A stretch of DNA of 18,608 nt from UBA8752 sp965659115 (GTDB lineage Bacteria > Bacteroidota > Bacteroidia > Flavobacteriales_D > Sanyastnellaceae), in the NCBI GenBank assembly GCA_965659115.1, contig CBFHUP010000050.1, forward strand, positions 1-18,608, written 5' to 3'. The position numbers and the translations under genes were made by a program. The notes under the pieces were generated by a model. That model saw only the letters and a list, made by a program, of their open reading frames with translations. It searched no databases and was not told where the DNA came from. Shown here piece by piece: positions 8,042-16,603 of this stretch; position 1 is the first letter of the stretch; every line of letters begins with the position of its first letter.

Positions 8042-9316
8042 TTAATTCACGGACAGGGTCCCTACACCGATGATGCGGTCGGAACCGTCGGGAGCTGGGG
8101 CATGAACAAACACCGTGAACAGGTTGGGGGTTCCTGCGTGATCTGCTTCAAATGAATATGGCGTTCTGCCATCACTCAAGGTGACATAGCGGTAGTCGTA
8201 CCAACCTTGTTTAAGCCAACGTTTGAGCCGGTATTCTTGCGCAGCTTCGTCGTAGGTCATGCGGAATCCTGGATCGAGTGACCACCCTGTCAATCCCCCA
8301 AAGACAAAAACCTCGGGGACGTTTCCAAAGTCAGGGTGGGAGAGTGAGAAGTTGACCTCCATGTATTCAGAAGTCAGTTCCACATCGTCAAACCTGTCGT
8401 TGTGGATTGAAAAGGCGCCATTCAAGTCGGGCCGGCTGGTCTGGATTCGAAACCGCCGAGACTGGTCCGTTCCAAGTTGAACCTTCCAATTCGGCCCATC
8501 TCCTGTATTGGACTCCCGGAGGCTTTCGATTCCCGGTGCGAGATAGGACAGCGATTTGAGGTCGGCAGAGCGCCACCGGTCCGATCCGGGGAAAGTGAGC
8601 TTGGGGTCTTGGTTAAAGGAGACCAAATCGCCGCGCACAATGGACGCTCCAACGTCCAATCCCGCCTGGCTCCAGTCCACATTGCGCAATGCGGTCAATC
8701 GGATGTCCATCATGGGCACCGACCATCGGTGGCCAGGAGGAAGGGAAACGTCGGCCTCCAGCCTCTGGTGGGTCGTCACCTTGTCTGCTTCGAAAGGACG
8801 ACGCATGGTTAGCTCTACCTCGGCCAACCGCTCAAAAATGACAAAACGCCTGATCAGCGCGACGTTGTCGGGATCACCTTCGGCATGCACGACCAACAGG
8901 TAATTCCCGCTGCGGGTCGGACGCAGGTCTTCGGAGGGAATGGCTGTGGCGATGTGGGCAAATGAGATGCTGCCCCCAAAGCTGTTTTCGATGTTGTCCA
9001 AGGCGTCCGGCGCCCAGCCCTCCAGGTAATCCCATTCTGTCAAGTCGGAGGCGGCGCTCCAATCGGCGTTGCAGTGAACCAAGGTCCACTCATACTCTGG
9101 CCAATCTCCAGAGAGGTCGTCAAACCTCAAGACCAGAGGTGCATCACCATTGAGCTCCATGAAAGGGCCGCTCAGCGGCGCTCCCATGGGATGGAGCCGA
9201 ACGGACCCAATGTGCGGCGCCGTGTAAGCCACCGTCACGCCTTGTTGCCCAAAACAAATTGAGCTGCAATGCAAGCCAAAAAGCAACAGAATAAGCGGTG
9301 TGAGATGGGTGCGCAT
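8042..9316 (-). CDS. Type IX secretion system plug protein (DUF5103 family)
   Basis: Exported protein of the DUF5103 / T9SS plug family. In Flavobacterium johnsoniae the Plug protein caps the periplasmic opening of the SprA translocon when no cargo complex is bound. Counting from ATG 9316 it has 424 residues, a normal length. A signal peptide ends near CFGQQ (21-25). The N-terminal beta-sandwich shows HIGSVRLHP at 35-43, LVLRFDDLSGDW at 61-72, the family hallmark LVHCNADWS at 79-87, and LRPTRSGNYLLVV at 131-143. The C-terminal half (from about 300) looks like a second beta domain with EVFVFGGLTGW and WYDYRYV. I chose 9316, not the upstream in-frame start at 9406, because the signal peptide then sits at the N-terminus. 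Divergent from nqrA. Confidence 0.9.
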   Translation of the reverse strand: MRTHLTPLILLLFGLHCSSICFGQQGVTVAYTAPHIGSVRLHPMGAPLSGPFMELNGDAPLVLRFDDLSGDWPEYEWTLVHCNADWSAASDLTEWDYLEGWAPDALDNIENSFGGSISFAHIATAIPSEDLRPTRSGNYLLVVHAEGDPDNVALIRRFVIFERLAEVELTMRRPFEADKVTTHQRLEADVSLPPGHRWSVPMMDIRLTALRNVDWSQAGLDVGASIVRGDLVSFNQDPKLTFPGSDRWRSADLKSLSYLAPGIESLRESNTGDGPNWKVQLGTDQSRRFRIQTSRPDLNGAFSIHNDRFDDVELTSEYMEVNFSLSHPDFGNVPEVFVFGGLTGWSLDPGFRMTYDEAAQEYRLKRWLKQGWYDYRYVTLSDGRTPYSFEADHAGTPNLFTVFVHAPAPDGSDRIIGVGTLSVN

Positions 9317-9452
9317 GTCTTTCCAAAAGTACCCCGCAAGCAGCTCCACACCCCCAGATGTGGACAATGCCCAAAGGTTGGGGCATTCTCCTAACGAAAT
9401 CGACACACTACGCAGTACCTTTGGCGCGCAAAATCAGCACGTAACAAGCGAC
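9317..9452. promoter_or_regulatory. Divergent promoter region between the T9SS plug gene and nqrA
   Basis: This 136-base divergent spacer carries two exact matches to the Bacteroidota -7 consensus. For nqrA, plus-strand TACCTTTG at 9416-9423 would give a 5' leader of roughly 25 bases. For the plug gene, minus-strand TACTTTTG at 9331-9324 ends seven bases before the ATG, so the leader would be only about 3 bases. Neither has a clear TTG/TTTG at the expected -33 distance. Confidence 0.45.
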
Positions 9453-10808
9453 ATGCCTGCAACCGTCAAGATCCGGAAGGGCTTGGACATCCGCCTCAAA
9501 GGGGGAGTCCAAGGTGTATCCCACGACCTTCCCGCCGCAGACCGTTTTTCCATCCACCCAACCGATTTCCACGGTTTGGTACCCCGCATGGCCGTCAAGG
9601 CCGGAGCTGAGGTCAAGGCTGGAGACGTTCTTTTCACCGACAAGAAGAACCCCGACATCAAGTTCGTGAGCGGCATAGCCGGCACGGTGCAAGAGCCTGT
9701 GCGTGGCGAAAAGCGGAGGATCCTCCGTGTCGACGTCATGGCTTCGGGCAGTGGTGCTGTCGCAGGGACCAGCCTGGACCCCGCGCACGCTGATGCAGCA
9801 GCGGTTCGGACCGCCATGTTGAGCATGGGCTTTTGGCCCATGTTGCAGCAGCGTCCCTTCGCCGTGATGCCCGCTTCGGACAGCACACCCCGTGATATTT
9901 TCGTGAGCGGATTCGACTCTGCACCCTTGGCACCCAGCGCTGCCATGGTGTTGGACGGCCGTTTAGAGGCCTTCCAGGCAGGATTGTCTTTCCTCAATGC
10001 GCTGCTTCCAGAAGGCCGCAAAGTTCAGTTGGGCATTCAACAGGGAGACGCATTTTTCTCGGGAGTGACCGAAGCAAACCTCACGTCATTCTCCGGGCCT
10101 CACCCCGCAGGAAATGTGGGCGTTCAGATTCACGAGGTAGCCCCCATGAACAAGGGGGAAGTCGTTTGGACTGTGGGCATGCAAGACGTGGCCAACATTG
10201 GCGAAGGCCTGATGGGAGGGCACTACGTTGGCAAGCGTACTGTGGCCCTGACCGGCTCTCGTTCACAGCCCGCGTTGCTCAACACCACTTTGGGTACTCC
10301 AGTTTCGAGCATGGTGAAGGACAGGGTCCTGTTGGAAGATACCCGTGTGATTTCGGGCAATGTGCTCACCGGCACTGTCAGGGGAGAAGACGGGGCACTC
10401 GGTTTCCATGACCAACAGTTGACCTGCATCCCAGAGGGACACGACCCGCTGTTCTTCCTGACCAAAGGTTGGCTCGGTCCTGGTTTTGACAAGTTCAGCG
10501 CATCGCGCGCTTTCCCCACATGGCTGATGCCAAAGGGTAAGCAATACGACTTGAACACCAACAACAACGGAGAAGAGCGCGCATTTGTGGTGACCGGCCA
10601 ATACGACGCCGTGTTCCCATTTGACATTTTCCCAGTTCAGCTTCTCAAGAGCATCATGGTCGGCGACATCGACCGCATGGAGAAGTTGGGCATTTACGAG
10701 GTGGCACCAGAAGACTTCGCCTTGTGCGAATACGTGTGTACCTCCAAGCTGGCCGTCCAGGACATCGTCCGCCAAGGATTGGACCAGATGATTGAAGAAT
10801 TCGCCTGA
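9453..10808 (+). CDS. nqrA: Na+-translocating NADH:quinone reductase subunit A
   Basis: Peripheral cytoplasmic subunit of Na+-NQR, which couples NADH oxidation by quinone to Na+ export. The 451 residues start MPATVKIRKGLDIRLKGG, the standard NqrA opening, which decides for ATG 9453 over an upstream in-frame start at 9300. Family stretches include ADRFSIHPTDFHGLVPRM (about 30-47), FVSGIAGTV (about 72-80), GHYVGKRTVALTGSR in the middle and VVTGQYDAVFPFDIFP near the end. NqrA carries no prosthetic group and is related to RnfC without its iron-sulphur ligands. It is the first of seven closely spaced genes and probably sets operon expression from the TACCTTTG promoter upstream. Length and motifs are intact. 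Confidence 0.97.
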   Translation: MPATVKIRKGLDIRLKGGVQGVSHDLPAADRFSIHPTDFHGLVPRMAVKAGAEVKAGDVLFTDKKNPDIKFVSGIAGTVQEPVRGEKRRILRVDVMASGSGAVAGTSLDPAHADAAAVRTAMLSMGFWPMLQQRPFAVMPASDSTPRDIFVSGFDSAPLAPSAAMVLDGRLEAFQAGLSFLNALLPEGRKVQLGIQQGDAFFSGVTEANLTSFSGPHPAGNVGVQIHEVAPMNKGEVVWTVGMQDVANIGEGLMGGHYVGKRTVALTGSRSQPALLNTTLGTPVSSMVKDRVLLEDTRVISGNVLTGTVRGEDGALGFHDQQLTCIPEGHDPLFFLTKGWLGPGFDKFSASRAFPTWLMPKGKQYDLNTNNNGEERAFVVTGQYDAVFPFDIFPVQLLKSIMVGDIDRMEKLGIYEVAPEDFALCEYVCTSKLAVQDIVRQGLDQMIEEFA

Positions 10809-10840
10809 CCCCATTTACAAGAGATTTAAAGAAGAGAACC

Positions 10841-12085
10841 ATGAAGGCCCTTCACAAACTCATCGAGGAGCGCGTCAAGCCCAATTTTACCGGAGACGGA
10901 AAATTGAAGCGCTTCTGGGTCGTCTTCGATGCCCTGGAGACGTTCCTGTTTACCCCCGGTCACACCACGTCCAAAGGCGTGCATGTTCGCGACGGCATCG
11001 ACCTGAAGCGGACCATGTTTTTGGTCATTGTGGCCATGATTCCAGCCTTGCTGTTTGGCACTTGGAACATCGGACACCAGTACTATTTGAGCTTGGGTGA
11101 CATCACCACAGCCGATCCTTGGAGCGCCATGTTCCTCGACAAAATCATCGTCGGCGCCATTAAAGTCATCCCCCTCATTGTGGTCAGTTATGCCACTGGA
11201 CTCGGCATCGAGTTTGTGATTGCGGGCATCAACGGTCATGCCATCAACGAGGGTTTCCTGGTGAGCGGCATGCTCATCCCATTGATCATGCCGGTGGACG
11301 TTCCATTGTGGATGGTGGCCGTAGCCACTGCCTTTGCCGTGTTGATTGCCAAGGAGGTCTTTGGCGGTACAGGCATGAACATCCTCAACGTGGCGCTGAC
11401 CTGCAGGGCGTTCCTGTTTTTTGCATACCCCAAGCAGATGTCGGGTGAGATTTGGATTCACGACGTCATGGCCTCCAAGTCTGGTGGGTTGTTGGCCGAT
11501 GGATACACGGGAGCCACAGCATTGGGCCAGCTGGCCAACACGGTGGGACAACCGGTACAAGGTGAAGTGTCCACAGGTGTCATGTCCATGTTCACCGACG
11601 GCGGGATGTTCTCGTTGATGAATTGCTTCATTGGAACCATTCCGGGTTCTGTGGCCGAGACCAGTGCTTTGGCTGCCATCATTGGCGCAGCCATCCTCAT
11701 TTGGACGGGCATTGGCAGCTGGCGCATCATCTCCAGCTTTGTGGTAGGTGGCCTGGTGATGGGCGTCATCTTCAACTTGCTTTCACTCAATGCCTACATG
11801 ACCATTGGCCCTGTGCACCAAATCGTCATGGGCGGGTTCATGTTCGGTGCTGTCTTCATGGCCACTGACCCTGTGAGTGCAGCCCAGACCAACACAGGAA
11901 AATGGGTCTATGGCTTTTTGGGGGGCTTGTTCTCCATCATGATCCGGGTATTCAACCCGGCGTATCCAGAAGGAGTGATGATGGCCATTCTCTTCATGAA
12001 CGTCATGGCACCGACCATCGACCACTACGTCATCGAAGCCAACATCCGCCGCCGCGAGAAGCGCTTGACGGCTGCTGTCGCCTGA
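10841..12085 (+). CDS. nqrB: Na+-translocating NADH:quinone reductase subunit B
   Basis: Large integral-membrane subunit holding covalent FMN and riboflavin and the sodium pathway. It has 414 residues and about ten hydrophobic segments from residue 58 on, after a cytoplasmic N-terminus. The covalent FMN acceptor is seen as DGYTGAT at 220-226, with T226 matching T236 of the Vibrio cholerae protein and a canonical S/T-G-A-T. FGGTGMNILNVALTCRAFLFFAYP begins near 174 and corresponds to the conserved FGGTGxNxxNPALxxRAFLFFAYP stretch; here Pro is replaced by Val and one position is Cys. It starts 32 bases after nqrA, preceded by an A-rich AAAGAAGAGAA segment that may help initiation. FMN attachment is expected from the apbE product of the same operon. 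Confidence 0.97.
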   Translation: MKALHKLIEERVKPNFTGDGKLKRFWVVFDALETFLFTPGHTTSKGVHVRDGIDLKRTMFLVIVAMIPALLFGTWNIGHQYYLSLGDITTADPWSAMFLDKIIVGAIKVIPLIVVSYATGLGIEFVIAGINGHAINEGFLVSGMLIPLIMPVDVPLWMVAVATAFAVLIAKEVFGGTGMNILNVALTCRAFLFFAYPKQMSGEIWIHDVMASKSGGLLADGYTGATALGQLANTVGQPVQGEVSTGVMSMFTDGGMFSLMNCFIGTIPGSVAETSALAAIIGAAILIWTGIGSWRIISSFVVGGLVMGVIFNLLSLNAYMTIGPVHQIVMGGFMFGAVFMATDPVSAAQTNTGKWVYGFLGGLFSIMIRVFNPAYPEGVMMAILFMNVMAPTIDHYVIEANIRRREKRLTAAVA

Positions 12086-12106
12086 TTTTCAAACGAAAGC
12101 TGAACC

Positions 12107-12847
12107 ATGGCATTCAATAAGAACTCCAACGGATACACCTTCCTCTTCGCCATCATCATGGTGGTGATGGTGGGGGCCATCCTGGCCTTCACAAGCTTGT
12201 CCCTCAAGCCCATGCAGAAGGCCAATGCGGCCGAGAAGAAAATGATGAACATCTTGGGCGCCATTGGTGTGCCCAGTGAGCGCGGAGCGGTCGAGGCGAT
12301 GTTTCTCGACTATGTGAAGGAGCGCGTTTCCATTGACAGCGAAGGACGCAAGGTGGAATCGATGTCAGGGGAGGTCAACGCCTCTGACATGAACGACCCC
12401 TTTAACATTGACGTTCAGAAGGACTTTAGAAGCAAGGCACCGGCCAGCGAGTTGACCTTCCCATTGTTCTCTTGTACCAAAGACGGTCAAGACCTCTTCG
12501 TGGTCCCAGTTGTCGGCAAAGGTCTGTGGGGCCCCATTTGGGGATATGTCGCACTCGAGTCCGATATGGAGACCATTTACGGTGCTGTGTTTGACCACAA
12601 GACTGAAACACCGGGATTGGGCGCTGAAATCAAGGAAGGTTTCTTCCAGGCCCCATTCAAAGGCAAAAAAATCAACATGGTGGCCCCGCATTTCGCGGTG
12701 GTCAAGGGCGGCGCCCCCACTACAGAGTATTCCGTAGATGGCATCACAGGTGGCACCATCACCTCCAAGGGAGTGGGTGAGATGGTCGATCGGACCATGG
12801 CCATTTACCTGAAGTACTTCCAATCCGCTCCCAAAGCACAGAAGTGA
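12107..12847 (+). CDS. nqrC: Na+-translocating NADH:quinone reductase subunit C
   Basis: Membrane-anchored subunit with a periplasmic domain carrying covalent FMN. The 246 residues have one N-terminal transmembrane helix at about 10-31 and a soluble domain with GLWGPIWGYVALESDMETIYG, the family core, around 141-161. The flavin acceptor site reads DGITGGTITS at 211-220, so T217 is the expected phosphoester-linked residue. The position before it is Gly, where Vibrio proteins have Ala (S/T-G-A-T). I believe Gly also occurs in other Bacteroidota NqrC proteins, but cannot check this here. It starts 21 bases after nqrB, and its TGA shares one base with the nqrD ATG (TGATG), a coupling arrangement. 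Confidence 0.96.
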   Translation: MAFNKNSNGYTFLFAIIMVVMVGAILAFTSLSLKPMQKANAAEKKMMNILGAIGVPSERGAVEAMFLDYVKERVSIDSEGRKVESMSGEVNASDMNDPFNIDVQKDFRSKAPASELTFPLFSCTKDGQDLFVVPVVGKGLWGPIWGYVALESDMETIYGAVFDHKTETPGLGAEIKEGFFQAPFKGKKINMVAPHFAVVKGGAPTTEYSVDGITGGTITSKGVGEMVDRTMAIYLKYFQSAPKAQK

Positions 12848-13542
12848 TGAGCACTGAAACGACCACAGCCGTTGAGCCCAAGCGCGAGTCGCTCTTCTCC
12901 AAGAAGAACCGCAAGCTGCTCACCGATCCGCTCGACGACAGCAACCCCATTACAGTCCAAGTGCTCGGCATATGCAGTGCACTGGCGATCACCGTACAGG
13001 TGCAGCAGGCTGTCATCATGAGCCTCGCCGTGTTGTTTGTGATGATCGGTGGAAACGTCATCGTTTCCATGATGCGCAACATCATCCCGGACCGCATTCG
13101 CATCATTGTCCAACTGGTTGTGATCGCCTCCCTGGTGATCATCGTGGACGAGGTCCTCAAGGCATACAGCCCGGACATTTCAGAGAAGCTGTCCGTGTTT
13201 GTGGGCCTGATCATCACCAACTGCATCATCATGGGCCGACTCGAGGCGTTTGCATTGGCCAACAAGCCAGGTCCATCCATGCTCGATGCCGTGGGCAACG
13301 CCATGGGATACGCCTGGATCCTTTTGGCCGTGGCCCTCGTCAGAGAGGTGTTCGGCAGCGGTGCCATCAGCTTCCCAGGAGTGGGCCAGGTCAAGTTTTT
13401 GCCCGAGAGTTGGTTCATGGCCAATGGAGGGTTCTATGAGAACAACAACCTCATGATCCTTCCTCCCATGGCCCTTATCACCGTGGGCATCATCATTTGG
13501 ATCCAAAGATCCCGAAACACCAGCCTCATCGAGGAGAACTGA
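12847..13542 (+). CDS. nqrD: Na+-translocating NADH:quinone reductase subunit D
   Basis: Integral-membrane subunit that with NqrE binds the intramembrane iron centre between NqrF and the NqrC flavin. It has 231 residues and about six hydrophobic segments. The two iron-ligand cysteines are present in half-helices of opposite orientation: C43 in LGICSALAIT and C126 in IITNCIIMGR (C29 and C112 in V. cholerae). The N-terminus is about 14 residues longer than the Vibrio protein, with a charged stretch before the first helix. Start taken as ATG 12847, overlapping the nqrC stop by one base; GTG directly before it (12844) is in frame but less likely. NqrE follows 14 bases downstream. Confidence 0.96.
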   Translation: MSTETTTAVEPKRESLFSKKNRKLLTDPLDDSNPITVQVLGICSALAITVQVQQAVIMSLAVLFVMIGGNVIVSMMRNIIPDRIRIIVQLVVIASLVIIVDEVLKAYSPDISEKLSVFVGLIITNCIIMGRLEAFALANKPGPSMLDAVGNAMGYAWILLAVALVREVFGSGAISFPGVGQVKFLPESWFMANGGFYENNNLMILPPMALITVGIIIWIQRSRNTSLIEEN

Positions 13543-13556
13543 TCAAAGCCTAGACC

Positions 13557-14171
13557 ATGGAATACCTCAGCCTATTTGTAAAGGGGATCTTTGTCGAGAA
13601 CATGATCTTCGCCTATTTCCTGGGCATGTGCTCGTACCTCGCCGTCTCCAAGACGGTGAAGACAGCCGTCGGCCTTGGATTTGCCGTGATTTTCGTTCTG
13701 GGGATCACCGTACCCATCAATTATCTCCTGGAGAACTTTGTCCTCAAGGAGGGTGCTTTGACCTGGCTCAGCCCAGAATATGCCACCGTCGACCTCAGCT
13801 TCCTGAGTTTCATCATGTTCATTGCGGTCATCGCATCCATGGTTCAGCTCGTCGAAATGATCGTAGAGAAATTCGCTCCCGCCTTGTACGGGGCGCTGGG
13901 CATCTTCCTTCCGCTGATCGCGGTGAATTGCTCCATTCTTGGAGGCGCGCTGTTCATGCAAGAGCGTCAATATCCGAGCATAGGAGAAGCCACTGTATTC
14001 GGATTGGGTTCCGGCGTGGGCTGGTTGCTGGCCATTGTGGCCATTGCCGCCATCCGCGAAAAAATCCGCTACAGCAATATCCCTGCTCCACTCAAAGGGC
14101 TGGGCATCACCTTCATCCTGACCGGCCTTATGGGCATGGCGTTTATGGCCTTCATGGGCATTGAAATCTGA
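13557..14171 (+). CDS. nqrE: Na+-translocating NADH:quinone reductase subunit E
   Basis: Integral-membrane partner of NqrD, related to it by an ancient duplication and to RnfA. It has 204 residues and six predicted helices. The iron-centre cysteines are C25 in YFLGMCSYLAVS and C125 in IAVNCSILGGALF, matching C26 and C120 of V. cholerae NqrE. Further family stretches are FVENMIFAYFLG (12-23) and GVGWLLAIVAIAAIREK in the C-terminal part. ATG 13557 lies 14 bases after nqrD and 11 bases separate its stop from nqrF. Nothing is missing. Confidence 0.97.
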   Translation: MEYLSLFVKGIFVENMIFAYFLGMCSYLAVSKTVKTAVGLGFAVIFVLGITVPINYLLENFVLKEGALTWLSPEYATVDLSFLSFIMFIAVIASMVQLVEMIVEKFAPALYGALGIFLPLIAVNCSILGGALFMQERQYPSIGEATVFGLGSGVGWLLAIVAIAAIREKIRYSNIPAPLKGLGITFILTGLMGMAFMAFMGIEI

Positions 14172-14182
14172 ACGAGGAAGTC

Positions 14183-15478
14183 ATGACTACCACGATCCTG
14201 CTCACCATTGTATTCTTCCTGGCGGTTATTCTGCTGCTGGTAAGCCTGCTGCTGTTTGCGAAGGCGCGCCTCTCCCCAAGCGGCAAGCTCAAGCTTGTTA
14301 TTAACGGAGAACAAACCCTCGAAGTGGACGGCGGAAGCACCTTGTTGACCACCCTGGGCAACGCGGGCGTATTCCTTCCCTCTGCTTGCGGCGGAGGTGG
14401 AACCTGTGTTCAGTGCCGTTGCCAAGTGCCTGCTGGAGGCGGAACCATTCTGCCCACAGAAGAGCCCCATTTCTCACGCAAGGAAATCGCCGACAACTGG
14501 CGCTTGGGTTGCCAAGTCAAGGTCAAAGAGGACATGGAGATCCAGGTCCCCGAAGAAGTCTTTGGCATCAAGAAGTGGGAATGCGAAGTGGTGTCGAACT
14601 ACAACGTGGCTTCTTTCATCAAAGAGTTCGTGGTGCGCTTGCCTGACGGCGAGACGCTCGACTTCGAAGCCGGAGGATACATCCAGGTCGATGTGCCTAC
14701 CACCGTGGTGGAGTACAAGGACATGGACGTCACGGCCCACCCTGAACACCACAAGGACCCGAACACCTTCCAAAGCGAATGGGACAAGTTTGGCCTTTGG
14801 GACCTCAAAATGGTCAACGAAGAGCCCATTGTCCGGGCGTATTCTATGGCCAACCACCCCGCTGAGGGCAACATCGTGATGTTGAACATCCGGATTGCGA
14901 CGCCGCCTTGGGACCGTGCGCGCAATGCTTGGATGAATGTGAATCCCGGTATCTGCTCCAGCTTTGTCTTTGGCTGTAAGCCCGGTGACAAATGCACCAT
15001 CAGTGGTCCTTATGGAGAGTTCTTCATCAAGGAGACCGACGCTGAAATGGTCTACATCGGTGGTGGTGCTGGAATGGCCCCCATGCGTTCCCACCTCTTT
15101 CACCTGTTCCACACGGTCAAAACAGGACGTAAGGTGACGTTCTATTATGGTGGCCGGTCTCGTCGAGAGCTGTTCTACTTGGAAGACTTCCGGAAAATCG
15201 AGCAGGAGTTTCCAAACTTCAAGTTCCATGTGGTGTTGAGTGATCCCACCGAAGAGGACAACTGGAACGAAAAGAAGAGCATTGAAGACGAAGGCGATGG
15301 TTTCTTGGGATTCGTGCACAACGCGGTCATCGAGCACCACCTGAAGCCACACGATGCTCCTGAAGACATCGAGTTCTATTTCTGCGGACCACCGCTGATG
15401 AACCAGGCCGTTCTCAAAATGTGCGACGACTGGGGTGTCCCACCCGAGAACGTGGCCTTCGACGATTTCGGAGGATGA
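14183..15478 (+). CDS. nqrF: Na+-translocating NADH:quinone reductase subunit F (NADH dehydrogenase module)
   Basis: Entry subunit of Na+-NQR: oxidises NADH at FAD and passes electrons to a 2Fe-2S centre. The 431 residues have an N-terminal membrane anchor (5-25), then a plant-type ferredoxin domain with C69, C75, C78 and C110 (SACGGGGTCVQC plus LGC), the spacing of the V. cholerae ligands C70/C76/C79/C111. The ferredoxin-NADP-reductase-like part carries the FAD motif RAYSMAN at 218-224, the nucleotide-binding GGGAGMAP at 293-300, YYGGRSRREL at 321-330, CGPPLM at 401-406 and the closing DDFGG. GAGGAAG a few bases before ATG 14183 is one of the few Shine-Dalgarno-like sites here. The stop overlaps the apbE start region. 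Confidence 0.98.
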   Translation: MTTTILLTIVFFLAVILLLVSLLLFAKARLSPSGKLKLVINGEQTLEVDGGSTLLTTLGNAGVFLPSACGGGGTCVQCRCQVPAGGGTILPTEEPHFSRKEIADNWRLGCQVKVKEDMEIQVPEEVFGIKKWECEVVSNYNVASFIKEFVVRLPDGETLDFEAGGYIQVDVPTTVVEYKDMDVTAHPEHHKDPNTFQSEWDKFGLWDLKMVNEEPIVRAYSMANHPAEGNIVMLNIRIATPPWDRARNAWMNVNPGICSSFVFGCKPGDKCTISGPYGEFFIKETDAEMVYIGGGAGMAPMRSHLFHLFHTVKTGRKVTFYYGGRSRRELFYLEDFRKIEQEFPNFKFHVVLSDPTEEDNWNEKKSIEDEGDGFLGFVHNAVIEHHLKPHDAPEDIEFYFCGPPLMNQAVLKMCDDWGVPPENVAFDDFGG

Positions 15479-16602
15479 TGCGTTCAGGAACCAAATTCCT
15501 ATGGATTTCCGCCAGCCTCGTGCTGGCGGTCCCATTTGTGGCCGGCGTGTTGTCGGGATGTGGTCGTGGAGCGGCCTCCAGCGGTTCGGAGGAGGGCATC
15601 GGCGATGCTCCCATTCAGCAGCATGTTGGAGAGGCACAAGGGACAACCTATTCTATCAAGTATGTGGCAGAACAGCGGATGGAGGATGCTGTGTTTGAGG
15701 ACATCTTAGAGATGATCGACGGCGAAGTCAGCCTTTGGCGTCCGCACAGCACCGTCAATCAAATCAATGCATGGAACCGCTCTGATTCGCTGTTTGGTTT
15801 TGTGGATTCCACCCAAATCATAGGTCCCTTGTGGGCCCTTTCTGAGGAGCTTCACGAACTGACGCGTGGCGCGTTCGACCCTACGGTGAGCCCCTTGGTA
15901 GAGCTGTGGGGCTTTGGTTTTTCGAAAATGGGAGCCGTCGGCGAAGCCCAAGTAGACAGCGTGATGTCATTCGTTGGTCTGGTGCCAGACCGATTTGACA
16001 TGAATGAAGAAGAACAGGACGGATACTATAAAGCAACGTGGGTGCGCAAAGGAGATCCAAGGGCCGCCTTGGACTTCAATGCAGTGGCGCAAGGCTACTC
16101 TGTGGATTTGCTGATGGAGGCCCTCAGGGAGCGCGGAATTGACAATGCCATGGTGGAGCTCGGTGGGGAAGTGGTGTGCCGAGGATCGAATGCTTCCGGT
16201 GGACCTTGGCGCATCGCAGTGGACCGTCCCATCGAGGGCAGCAATGGGTCAGATCGGACCTTCGAAATGGTGGTAGACGTGCAAGACAGGGCCATATGCA
16301 CAAGTGGCAGCTACCGGAAATTCCACGAGGTGGACGGCCGCAAAATCAGCCACACCATTGACCCCGGAACAGGCTGGCCTGCTGCCAACGGGTTGTTGAG
16401 TGCGACCGTGATGGCCCCGACAGGTGCTTATGCCGATGCCCTGGCCACCGCTTTTATGGTATTGGGGGCAGAGCAGACCAAAGGCTTTCTGAGCATGTAC
16501 CCCGAGTTAGGGCTGGATGTGCTGTTGATGTCCGACAACGGACAAGGGGGCTACACCGTGTGGAGTTCGCCTGGTTTCGAGGCGGTGTCGAGCCGACCTT
16601 GA
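15478..16602 (+). CDS. apbE: FAD:protein FMN transferase, lipoprotein (ApbE)
   Basis: Mg2+-dependent flavin transferase that splits FAD and links FMN to a threonine of NqrB and NqrC on the periplasmic side. The 374 residues begin with a lipoprotein signal, lipobox LSGC with C28 as the predicted lipidated residue. Family motifs run in order: GTTYSIKY at 56-63, RGAFDPTVSPLVELWGFG at 130-147, DFNAVAQGYSVD at 199-210 (DLGGIAKGY in many ApbE), MVELGGEV at 225-232, TSGSYRKF at 275-282, HTIDPGTGWP at 292-301 and the metal-site segment ADALATAFMVLG at 319-330, with D320 and T324. GGAGG three bases upstream favours ATG 15478 over the adjacent ATG 15475; an in-frame start at 15421 would bury the signal inside the protein. 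The last gene of the nqr operon, as in Vibrio. Confidence 0.94.
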   Translation: MRSGTKFLWISASLVLAVPFVAGVLSGCGRGAASSGSEEGIGDAPIQQHVGEAQGTTYSIKYVAEQRMEDAVFEDILEMIDGEVSLWRPHSTVNQINAWNRSDSLFGFVDSTQIIGPLWALSEELHELTRGAFDPTVSPLVELWGFGFSKMGAVGEAQVDSVMSFVGLVPDRFDMNEEEQDGYYKATWVRKGDPRAALDFNAVAQGYSVDLLMEALRERGIDNAMVELGGEVVCRGSNASGGPWRIAVDRPIEGSNGSDRTFEMVVDVQDRAICTSGSYRKFHEVDGRKISHTIDPGTGWPAANGLLSATVMAPTGAYADALATAFMVLGAEQTKGFLSMYPELGLDVLLMSDNGQGGYTVWSSPGFEAVSSRP

Positions 16603-16603
16603 C

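Noticed and set aside
8011..8045. Inverted repeat TCTAT/ATAGA as a terminator for the plug gene
   Set aside because: The stem is five A/T-rich pairs, too weak to call; it is mentioned only as a possibility within the spacer entry.
9317..9406. N-terminal extension of the T9SS plug protein by 30 codons
   Set aside because: It would bury the signal peptide inside the protein and cross the candidate promoter; ATG 9316 puts the signal peptide at the N-terminus.
9300..9452. N-terminal extension of nqrA by 51 codons
   Set aside because: The extension overlaps the plug gene start and the promoter box, and the family N-terminus begins exactly at ATG 9453.
13557..14171. Possibility that the operon encodes an Rnf complex instead of Na+-NQR
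   Set aside because: nqrF has the FAD/NAD reductase module and ferredoxin domain of Na+-NQR, NqrA lacks the RnfC cluster ligands, and there is no RnfB or RnfC-type ferredoxin gene.
15421..15477. Upstream start for apbE within nqrF
   Set aside because: It would place an Arg-rich segment before the lipoprotein signal; a GGAGG-type site supports the start at 15478.
14474..15646. A 390-codon minus-strand open frame opposite nqrF and apbE
   Set aside because: It covers nqrF, whose iron-sulphur, FAD and NAD motifs are intact. Its own translation shows His/Val-rich shadow composition with no domain.
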